A stretch of DNA of 46,845 nt, from positions 1 to 46,845 of the forward strand of contig NZ_QKOE01000005.1 of NCBI RefSeq assembly GCF_003226565.1, given 5' to 3'. Of the stretch, positions 8,055-15,042 are shown piece after piece (positions within the stretch are counted from its first letter, which is position 1; each line of letters starts with the position of its first letter). Source of the DNA: Parazoarcus communis SWub3 = DSM 12120 (lineage in GTDB: Bacteria; Pseudomonadota; Gammaproteobacteria; Burkholderiales; Rhodocyclaceae). The notes beneath the pieces were generated by a model that had not been told where the DNA came from, ran no database searches, and was given only the letters and a program-made list of their open reading frames with translations. The position numbers and the translations under genes were made by a program.

Positions 8055-8944
8055 GACAGGGCCTGGCGGATGCGACGACTGATGGCATCGAAGGCGGATA
8101 CCATCAATACAATGACGATCAGTACGGTAGCCAGTCGTCCCCACTGGAATAGTGCGGTGGCTTCGGTTATCAGCAGCCCCAGTCCGCCGGCACCGATCAG
8201 ACCGAGGATGGTCGAGTCGCGTATGTTGAATTCCCAGACGTATAGATGGCTGGAGACGAATTGTGGCAGCACCGACGGCCAGACAGCATTGAAGAAGACC
8301 TGATCGGATGTGGCGCCGACACTGCGCACGGCATCAATGGCCGCCATGTCGAGCGACTCGATGGCTTCGGCAAAGAGTTTGCCGTAGGTGCCCATGGAGT
8401 GCAGGCCGATCGCCAGGATGCCCGCCGTCGGGCCGAGGCCGACAATACCGACCAGCACCAGCCCGAAGACGAGGGTGTGGATTGAGCGGGTCACATCCAG
8501 GACTCCCTTGGCCAGCCAGGCCAGGGGTTTGGGTGCAGCCAGATTGCGCGCGGTCAGCACGGCCAGCGGCAGGCCGAGCAAGGCACCCAGCAGCGAACCC
8601 AGCGTGGCAATGCGGATGGTGGTCCAGGTGGCGCGGCCGAGGCCGGCGAGGTAGTCCATTTCGACTTCCTGCCGGTTCTCCACGCGCAGCACGGTGCCAT
8701 CATCGCTCTTGTATTCCAGATGGGTGTTGCCGAACCAGACATCGAGGAAGCTGGGGTTGGCGAATTCCCCCACTGTCTTGAGCAGATTGGCAACCGGGTT
8801 ACGCCCCAGCGACAGTTCGTCCTCACGGGCCAGTGTGCCAAGGCATGCAGCAACCAGCAGCACATAGACCAGGGTCAGCCCGAGAAAGCCGAGCCGACCA
8901 CTGAACTTGCCGATGAAGCGAGACGTCCGGGCCCGGGGGCTCAT
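8051..8944 (-). CDS. ABC transporter permease, PhnE-like
   Basis: A 297-residue inner-membrane permease. An N-terminal helix (LGLTLVYVLLVAACLGTLA) is followed by a periplasmic stretch and five further hydrophobic segments. The coupling motif before the last helices reads SIEALDMAAIDAVRSVGAT-like (ESLDMAAIDAVRSVGA), matching the EAA loop of PhnE, and INIRDSTILGLIGAGGLG-type sequence follows (FNIRDSTILGLIGAGGLG). The start codon directly abuts the TAA of the substrate-binding gene. Expected to act as a homodimer with the ATPase encoded next. Confidence 0.92.
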   Translation of the reverse strand: MSPRARTSRFIGKFSGRLGFLGLTLVYVLLVAACLGTLAREDELSLGRNPVANLLKTVGEFANPSFLDVWFGNTHLEYKSDDGTVLRVENRQEVEMDYLAGLGRATWTTIRIATLGSLLGALLGLPLAVLTARNLAAPKPLAWLAKGVLDVTRSIHTLVFGLVLVGIVGLGPTAGILAIGLHSMGTYGKLFAEAIESLDMAAIDAVRSVGATSDQVFFNAVWPSVLPQFVSSHLYVWEFNIRDSTILGLIGAGGLGLLITEATALFQWGRLATVLIVIVLMVSAFDAISRRIRQALS

Positions 8945-9820
8945 TTACTTTGCCTGCAACTTGCCCGTCGCCAGACCCGCATCGCGGATCGGCTTGTAGA
9001 AGCTGTTGTCGCGGCTGACAAAACCGGTGTAATGCGCAGGCAGCAACCTGGGATTGTCTTTCAGTGCTTCACCGACCGCGCCCAGCGCTGCCTGCAGCTT
9101 GCCGATCAGCTCCTTGTCGCCGGCCAGCGCCGCGCTGACGGCGAACGCATCATTGGGCAAGGGGGGAGAGGTCCAGATGATCTTCGAATCCTCGGCCTTG
9201 ATCAGGCCCTGTTCGATCATCGCGTTGCGGTTGCGGTTATAGTCGGCGCCGGCATCGAGTTGCCGTTGCGTAACCTGGGTTTCAATGGCCTGGTGTGAGG
9301 TATGGATGACTTTGCCAAAGTATTTTTCGGGTGTGATGCCTTGCGTCATCATGTAGTGCAGAGGAATCAGGTAGCCGGAGGTTGAGCCCTTGTCGCCAAA
9401 TGCAAAGGTCTTGCCCTTCAGGTCAGCCAGGCTGTTGATGCCGGAATCCGGATGGGTGATGGTGATGGCGAAGTATTCCGGCTTGCCGTCATAGAGAATG
9501 GTTGAAATGACCTGGGCGCCGGCCTGGTGGTTGGCCAGGACATAGCCCCACGGCCCCATCAGGGCAATGTCGGTTTCGCCATTGGCCAATGATTTGGCAA
9601 GCCCCTCCCAGCTATCGACGGTGCGTAATTGAACCGGTCGATCGAGTCTGGCAGAGAGATAGTCGGCCAGAGGGCGATAAGTCGCGTCGTTCTTGTCGCG
9701 ATCCGGTTGGAACAGACCAACACCGAACTTGAGCGGCGGCTCTGTGGCGCCGGCTCCATTGACTGCGGTCAGCAGGGAAAAGGCGGCAAGAAGGGGTAAC
9801 AGGCGGGCAAGGATCTTCAT
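8945..9820 (-). CDS. Periplasmic substrate-binding protein, PhnD-like
   Basis: A 291-residue binding protein with a signal peptide (MKILARLLPLLAAFSLLTAV, cleavage near GAGA/TEP). Family marks are FGVGLFQPDRDKNDATYRPL, YLSARLDRPVQLRT, NGETDIALMGPWGYVLA, LADLKGKTFAFGDKGSTSGY and a Tyr/Asn-rich ADYNRNRNAM where PhnD proteins contact the ligand headgroup. It resembles the phosphate/phosphite/phosphonate group (also the putative selenate-binding variants), so an anionic or organo-oxyanion ligand is likely. The ligand cannot be named from sequence. Between an ArsS enzyme and its transferases, uptake of a precursor for the cluster's product is a reasonable inference. Confidence 0.9.
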   Translation of the reverse strand: MKILARLLPLLAAFSLLTAVNGAGATEPPLKFGVGLFQPDRDKNDATYRPLADYLSARLDRPVQLRTVDSWEGLAKSLANGETDIALMGPWGYVLANHQAGAQVISTILYDGKPEYFAITITHPDSGINSLADLKGKTFAFGDKGSTSGYLIPLHYMMTQGITPEKYFGKVIHTSHQAIETQVTQRQLDAGADYNRNRNAMIEQGLIKAEDSKIIWTSPPLPNDAFAVSAALAGDKELIGKLQAALGAVGEALKDNPRLLPAHYTGFVSRDNSFYKPIRDAGLATGKLQAK

Positions 9821-9838
9821 GATCTGATGTCAGTGGAT

Positions 9839-10837
9839 TCAGAGGGTAGCGTGTGTCTGCTGGATGGTGTCGGACTGGGCCAGGGCACCCCCACAGCTGC
9901 TGCCCTGTCCGGCGGTGCAACCGTAGCAATGATCCGCAACCCGGATTGACCGTCCCGACAGGTCCGCATCCAGCAGGTCTGCAATGTGTATCGGGGCTGA
10001 CGTGTCGCTGCCGAGCGGCATGCCGAGCATCTGGTTGAAGTCGCAGTCATAAACATGGCCCTCCCAACTGACGGAGATCAGTGAGCGGCACATCACCCCG
10101 TCGAGATTGGACGACTGGTAAGCCCCCTTGAGCAGATGCATGTAATCGTGAAACGCGTTGCGCGACACCAATTGGCTGCCGAAACGTTTGATCGGCATGT
10201 TGGCCAGGGCGAACAGTTGGTTGAAAACGATGCCGTAGCGGCTGGCCAACTGCTCCTTGTAGGCGGCTTCGAGCTTGACCTGATCCGGTGGCAGGCTGGG
10301 GCCGAGCGGGTTGTAGACCAGGTTCAGCACCCGGCCGCTATCGGGCAGGCCGTAGCCCAGGCGGTTCAGCTTGTGCAAGCCTGCGATGCTGGCTTCGAAA
10401 ACCCCGTCCCCGCGCTGTGCATTGACGTTCTCCTCGAGGTAGCAAGGCAGGGAAGCGACAATTTCGACCTGCTGAGCTGCGAGAAAGTCCGCCAGTGTCT
10501 CGTAACCCGGTTCGCTCAGAATGGTCAGATTGCAGCGATCAATGACGCGTAGGCCAAGAGCCCGAGCCGCTTCAACGAGACGGCGAAAATTCGGGTTCAT
10601 CTCGGGGGCGCCACCCGTCAGATCGAGCGTTGAAACGCCTTGCCGGAAGGCGAAGTCCAGCAGGCTAGCCATGGTTTCCCAGGACATTTCTTCCGTGCGT
10701 CGGGGGCTGGCCGCGACATGGCAGTGGACGCAGGATTGATTGCAGCGGTAGCCGAGATTGGCCTGCAAGGTTTCCAGTTTCTTGCGCCGCAAGGCGGGAA
10801 AGTCGCTGACCTGCAATAGGTGGAAGGTGTCATGCAT
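9839..10837 (-). CDS. arsS: ArsS-type radical SAM protein (Cys form)
   Basis: A 332-residue radical SAM enzyme. Cys32-X3-Cys36-X2-Cys39 (CNQSCVHC) binds the catalytic 4Fe-4S cluster, followed by LDLTGGAPEMNP as the SAM-contacting glycine motif. The C-terminal Cys-rich part contains C304-X2-C307 and GSSC ending at Cys315 (CYGCTAGQGSSCGG). In this family (TIGR04167) some members carry selenocysteine in that C-terminal part; here the codon is TGT, so the residue is cysteine. ArsS in arsenosugar producers adds a deoxyadenosyl group to dimethylarsinous acid. No arsM methyltransferase lies nearby, so the real substrate is open. The start at 10837 is backed by AGAGGAG seven bases upstream. First gene of the leftward cluster. 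Confidence 0.9.
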   Translation of the reverse strand: MHDTFHLLQVSDFPALRRKKLETLQANLGYRCNQSCVHCHVAASPRRTEEMSWETMASLLDFAFRQGVSTLDLTGGAPEMNPNFRRLVEAARALGLRVIDRCNLTILSEPGYETLADFLAAQQVEIVASLPCYLEENVNAQRGDGVFEASIAGLHKLNRLGYGLPDSGRVLNLVYNPLGPSLPPDQVKLEAAYKEQLASRYGIVFNQLFALANMPIKRFGSQLVSRNAFHDYMHLLKGAYQSSNLDGVMCRSLISVSWEGHVYDCDFNQMLGMPLGSDTSAPIHIADLLDADLSGRSIRVADHCYGCTAGQGSSCGGALAQSDTIQQTHATL

Positions 10838-10865
10838 GGGGGGGCTCCTCTGGCAGTATCCCTTT

Positions 10866-10891
10866 GTCGGCGCGTGGTGGCTGTTTCTTAC
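10866..10891 (-). promoter_or_regulatory. Candidate ECF-type promoter for the arsS cluster
   Basis: On the minus strand GTAAGA (10891-10886) is separated by exactly 16 bases from CGAC (10869-10866). This resembles ECF promoters such as GTAACC-N16-CGAA recognised by ZAS-paired sigma factors. A start a few bases downstream would give a leader of about 20 bases including the arsS ribosome site. The match is by eye, and no second copy was found before the sigma gene itself. Confidence 0.35.
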
Positions 10892-11092
10892 AGTGCATGC
10901 GTGAATCCGACCGATGTTTACTGACAAGGCTTGCATCAACCGGGCGCATGCCTTCCGACTGAGGACATCCGCAGGGTTCGCTTGAGTGGGCCTGGGTGGA
11001 AGCCCGTGGTGGTACACCGAACGCCCGAAAGACCTGATCGAGCCGCTGATCGGGTGTTGTCAGGATCCGGGGCTTGCACCAGAGCAGTGCAG

Positions 11093-11110
11093 TTGCAAGC
11101 CTGCTTGCAA
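11093..11110. repeat. 18-bp perfect palindrome in the arsS/photoreceptor gap
   Basis: TTGCAAGC-CT-GCTTGCAA. It lies just past the 3' end of the leftward BLUF/GGDEF/EAL gene, and a second GGCTTGCA/TGCAAGCC pair overlaps it (from about 11070). Together they could form a terminator-like structure for that gene, although no T-run follows. The rest of the 293-base gap (10838-11130) shows only the proposed arsS promoter. Confidence 0.5.
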
Positions 11111-11130
11111 GTCACTTGGCCATGTGCGAC

Positions 11131-14100
11131 TCAAGGTCGGCTGCTGGCATGCGCCGCGATAAAGGCGTAGCAAAGCTGCGGATCGTCCGCAAGGTCTGCG
11201 AAGGTCAGCGTGCGCTTCTTCCAGGGCGCAAAATCGAGCGTGTTGCCGTTGTGATCCAGGTCCAGCAGCACCATGCCCCAGTCGGTGAAGGTTCGTTGGT
11301 GCAGCAGGCCCTCTGCCACAATGCGGAAATCGCTGTGCCGCGTGTCTGCCCGGATGCGGTCACGTAGGGCGAGTACGGTTTCCTTGTTTCCTTCCAGCAA
11401 CTGCATGAATTCCCCATCCTTGTAGATGAGGCAGCCGGATATTCCGTTTCGTCGGTTGTGATGCTGGAATGGCCGTAACAGTTCGAGCACTTCGTCCTGC
11501 GTCATCGGTTCGCTGCTGCGGCTGACATAGATCAGGAAATGAAGCGCCCCACCGGTGTCGCGCCCTGGTTGCGTGTGCTCCCGCTCGAAGACTTCGGCGA
11601 AGGTCTTTTCGTCCAGGGGACGGTGAAAGTAGTAGCCCTGGATCATGTCGCAGCCATAGGTGCACAGTTCCCGGTGCTGGCCCGCGGTTTCCACGCCCTC
11701 CGCAACCAGCTTCAGGTCCAGGGATCGCCCGATGCCGATGACCGCGCGGATGATGGTCCGGCTCTCCTCGCTTTTTTCGATACCGTCGACAAAGGCGCGA
11801 TCGATTTTCAGGACATTGACCGGTAGTCGGGTCAATTGCGCAAGCGACGAGTAACCGGTGCCGAAGTCATCGACCGCCACTCGCAGACCCAGGTCCGCCA
11901 GACGGCGGAGGATGCGCAGATTGGTCTCGACGTCTGCCATCAGCGATGTCTCGGTGATTTCGAGCAGCAGGCGTGTCGGGTCGGCGCCGCTCTCCAGCAG
12001 GATCGCGGCAAATTCGTCGGCCAGGGAGGCCTCGTTCAACTGGCGGGCCGAGACATTGACCGAAACATAGGGGGCGGTTTCACCCCAGCGGTGCCGCCAT
12101 TCGGCCTCGGCGCGGCAGGCTTCGCGGAACACCCACAGGCCAATCGGCACGATGGCGCCGGTCATCTCTGCAACCGGGATGAACACAGCGGGCGAGACCG
12201 GACCACTGGCCGATTGCCAGCGCAGCAGCAATTCGGCGCCTGCGATGCGCCCTGTTTCGGCGGTGACGATGGGCTGGAAGAGGGCGGACAGCTCCTGCCG
12301 CTCGATGGCGGTGCGCAGGCCGTTGATGATGGTCAGCCGTTGCTTGGCCTGCTCCTGCAGCGTTTCGCTGAAGAACTGCCAGCCATCATGACCATGCTCC
12401 TTGACTGCGTACATTGCGGTATCGGCATAACGCAGCAAGTCGTCGGCAGAATGGGTGTTGCCGTTGCCGACGGCAACACCGATGCTGCCGGTCACGAAAA
12501 GATCCGTCTCCTGAAAGCGCACGGGCTGACGCACGATGTCGTTGATCCGTGCGGCGAGTACCGACATGCTGACGGGCTGTTCGACCTTCTCGCAGAGTAT
12601 GACGAACTCGTCCCCCGCCAGGCGGGCAACGGTATCGCCGGGGCGCACCTGTTCGAGCAGACGGCTGGCGACCGCTTTCAACAACGCGTCACCCGCTTCA
12701 TGGCCGTGGGTGTCGTTGATCAGTTTGAATCCGTCGAGGTCCAGGAACAGCAACGCAATGCTCTCGCCGCTGCGTCGCGAGCGCTGCAGGGCGTTGCCAA
12801 GGCGCTCGCGGATCAGTGCCCGGTTGGGTAGTCCGGTGAGGACGTCATGGGTGGCGCGGCGGGTCAGCTCATCCTCCGCCCGCTTTCGCTCGGTGATGTC
12901 GCGCATGGTGACGACCAGCAGCCAGTCGTTGCCATCGTGAAACTTGGCGATCGAGGCTTCGAGCGGAACGAAACTGCCGTCCTTGCGATAGCCGATGACC
13001 TCGTTGCGTCCACTCATCCGGCGCTCGCTCTCCTTGCCCTCGACAAACGCCTTGAGCAGTTCGGCGTGACGCTGGCGGAAATGGGGCGGTAGCAACAGGT
13101 GAACCGACATGCCGACCAGCTCACCCTCGTTGTAACCGAACAAGGATTGGGCGCTGCGATTCGACTCGCTGATGACGCCATCACTGTTTGTTGCAACGAT
13201 GGCCATGTCGGCAATCGACAGGATGTGCTGGGCAGTGTCGACGCGTAGCTGGGCGCCTGCCATCTTTTTGGCGAGGCTGCCTGCCAGCGTGGGTGACGGT
13301 GAGGGTGAGGGCGGGGCTGCCTGGAGCATAGCCGGCTGTTTCCGGGTCCGGTATCGATCGGGGATCTGTGGCGGGATCTGGCCAAAATGCTGGATGACCC
13401 GGAAGCAGCCATCAGCACCGCAACAGGCCAGAACACTGTTGACCCTGGCATGATGTGTTGCAGCATCCATCTCCACCATGCCTTGTGGACCGCTGAGGCT
13501 GACGCGCTCAAGGGCGTCGACCAGGGCGTCTGCGGAGACACTGCCGGCGGCCTCGGCGGCACGGGCAAATGCCTGTACGCAAAGATAGGTGCCTTCACCG
13601 AAATTGGTCAGTACGCCGTTGCCATCCGGCCAGATGCCGGTAATGCCTGGCTGGCCCGCGAGTTGCTGGAGGTAGTGGCGATTTTCAGCGGTCTCCAGCG
13701 ACATGAAGTAGGTGTTGCTTGAGTACAGTCCCTCACGCACTTCCGGCGGGAGCTGGCTGGCAAGCATCTCGTCGAAGTGGCCCATGACCACCGCCATGCG
13801 CTGCTTGAGTCCAGCGGCGGCGAAGCGCGTGAGCAGGGTCAGCTGATCCTGACCGGCAAAATAGGGCACGAATACATCGGCGCCGGAGCGCGCGACCTCG
13901 GTCAGCAGGTGATCGATATCTTTAATGCTCGCACCGAGGGGAAGGTAACGCTCGCCGACGACATCGCCGTTGATCGTCTGGAGTGAGCGCTTGGCTGCGT
14001 CGATCGAGCCTCGGGGCCATTCGTAGTTGTTGCCGGCGAAGAACATCTTCAGGCCAAAGCGGCGGGCCATGAAAGGAACCATCTTGTCGATCTGCTGATT

Positions 14101-14466
14101 GGGCAGGGCGGCAAAATGAAAGAAGTACGGACTGTTGATACTCCCTTCGTAAAAGGAGAAGTTCAGCAGCGGAACCTGCCTGGGTTCGACAATCTGCGTT
14201 GTAACGGCAAGCCGTGAGTTCGACAGCAGGTTGCCGATCAACGCGACACAACGATGTTCATCCAGCAACTTCGTGGCCGCTTTCAGCGCACTATCGGGCA
14301 GGCTGCCGTCATCCTCGATGACCAGTTTCAACGGCCGGCCGAGAACACCGCCAGACCGATTGACCTCCGCGCAGGCGATGCGTGCAGCGGTGACGATCTC
14401 CCGGCCATACATGCCGACCAGTCCCGTCATCGGCGGCATCAGACCCAAACGTATCGGTTCTCTCAT
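11131..14466 (-). CDS. Ligand- and blue-light-sensing c-di-GMP enzyme (PBP-PAS-GGDEF-EAL-BLUF)
   Basis: 1111 residues, five domains. Residues 4-375: type 1 periplasmic-binding-protein fold (Peripla_BP_6/AmiC-like) starting directly at IRLGLMPPMTGLVG, without signal peptide. About 408-525: PAS (IADMAIVATNSDGVI to VVTMRDITERKRAEDEL). About 537-700: GGDEF cyclase domain with LTGLPNRALI, active site RLAGDEFVI (AGDEF near 616) and an inhibitory RxxD (RPGD) five residues before it. About 715-960: EAL phosphodiesterase with ELLLRW, NVSARQL, EITETSL, DDFGTGYSSL and AEGVE all kept. About 973-1068: BLUF flavin domain with the key Tyr in FLIYVS, Asn in NGISGCLIY, Gln in FMQLLEG and Trp in DWGMVLL. No membrane segment, so all sensing is cytosolic. 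Both catalytic sites look intact; which activity dominates cannot be read. Confidence 0.92.
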   Translation of the reverse strand: MREPIRLGLMPPMTGLVGMYGREIVTAARIACAEVNRSGGVLGRPLKLVIEDDGSLPDSALKAATKLLDEHRCVALIGNLLSNSRLAVTTQIVEPRQVPLLNFSFYEGSINSPYFFHFAALPNQQIDKMVPFMARRFGLKMFFAGNNYEWPRGSIDAAKRSLQTINGDVVGERYLPLGASIKDIDHLLTEVARSGADVFVPYFAGQDQLTLLTRFAAAGLKQRMAVVMGHFDEMLASQLPPEVREGLYSSNTYFMSLETAENRHYLQQLAGQPGITGIWPDGNGVLTNFGEGTYLCVQAFARAAEAAGSVSADALVDALERVSLSGPQGMVEMDAATHHARVNSVLACCGADGCFRVIQHFGQIPPQIPDRYRTRKQPAMLQAAPPSPSPSPTLAGSLAKKMAGAQLRVDTAQHILSIADMAIVATNSDGVISESNRSAQSLFGYNEGELVGMSVHLLLPPHFRQRHAELLKAFVEGKESERRMSGRNEVIGYRKDGSFVPLEASIAKFHDGNDWLLVVTMRDITERKRAEDELTRRATHDVLTGLPNRALIRERLGNALQRSRRSGESIALLFLDLDGFKLINDTHGHEAGDALLKAVASRLLEQVRPGDTVARLAGDEFVILCEKVEQPVSMSVLAARINDIVRQPVRFQETDLFVTGSIGVAVGNGNTHSADDLLRYADTAMYAVKEHGHDGWQFFSETLQEQAKQRLTIINGLRTAIERQELSALFQPIVTAETGRIAGAELLLRWQSASGPVSPAVFIPVAEMTGAIVPIGLWVFREACRAEAEWRHRWGETAPYVSVNVSARQLNEASLADEFAAILLESGADPTRLLLEITETSLMADVETNLRILRRLADLGLRVAVDDFGTGYSSLAQLTRLPVNVLKIDRAFVDGIEKSEESRTIIRAVIGIGRSLDLKLVAEGVETAGQHRELCTYGCDMIQGYYFHRPLDEKTFAEVFEREHTQPGRDTGGALHFLIYVSRSSEPMTQDEVLELLRPFQHHNRRNGISGCLIYKDGEFMQLLEGNKETVLALRDRIRADTRHSDFRIVAEGLLHQRTFTDWGMVLLDLDHNGNTLDFAPWKKRTLTFADLADDPQLCYAFIAAHASSRP

Positions 14467-14719
14467 CTATCGGCGTCATCTCAGGAGGCTGGCGGTAAAA
14501 GAATCCTAACAGTTTCGGCCGATGCGGGTCACCGTTGATGGGTGAGGTGGGTTGCCCGGGTTCGGCCAGGTGATTGGCGACTGGATCCGCCCTGGCGGGT
14601 ACGGGGTCCGGGGGCGCGGACAACCCGGAGCCGACCCGTATTGCGAGTCGGACGCCGGTGCGCTGAAGGCGTGCGCTCAGATCCGTTCCAGTGGCAGGAG
14701 GTATAGTTTGGGGTGATGT

Positions 14720-14736
14720 TTTTGTCCAAGACAAAA
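14720..14736. promoter_or_regulatory. Palindromic operator-like site 1
   Basis: TTTTGTC-CAA-GACAAAA, an inverted repeat with 7-bp arms. It shares both arms with the site at 14826-14844; the centres are 107 bases apart, close to ten helical turns. It looks like a binding site for a dimeric regulator, and the pair could support looping. The regulator is not identified. Confidence 0.55.
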
Positions 14737-14825
14737 TTGGTCGATGCTGATTGAGAAAGAATGTTCATATCTATGAATAAAGTTATAAAATTTCATCACC
14801 AATGAAGTGGTTTATTGGTATAGTC

Positions 14826-14844
14826 ATTTTGTCCTGGACAAAAT
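14826..14844. promoter_or_regulatory. Palindromic operator-like site 2
   Basis: ATTTTGTCC-T-GGACAAAAT, a perfect 19-base palindrome with 9-bp arms. It is the better copy of the site at 14720-14736. Being about 200 bases upstream of the chemoreceptor and 360 from the c-di-GMP gene, it could serve either or both. Confidence 0.6.
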
Positions 14845-15042
14845 TGATTATTTGACTTGTCGTCGTGGCATGTCGGGGGTATTGCAAGGGGCTGCTGGCA
14901 CGGCCCGGGGTTTGGCCTGGCGGTGTGATGTTGGGATCGGGAAAGGACTGCCGTGACCCCCAAGGGTCCGAGGGCAGGCTTGTGAATGGTGCATTGGAGG
15001 CTGGCGTCTGCCGCCGCAATCAGCAACGAGGGAAACTGCCGC

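Larger units (their letters stand above)
14467..15042. other. 576-base divergent intergenic region
   Basis: Lies between the leftward c-di-GMP gene and the rightward chemoreceptor gene. The left half is GC-rich without a recognisable gene. The middle (about 14715-14860) is distinctly AT-rich and holds two related palindromes listed separately, which is where promoters for both genes would be expected. A TTGACT at about 14852 is a possible -35 for the chemoreceptor gene but has no good -10. No small gene or RNA was recognised. Confidence 0.6.

Noticed and set aside
9839-10837. In-frame TGA selenocysteine codon in arsS
   Set aside because: The relevant codon reads TGT; the frame is open without any internal TGA.
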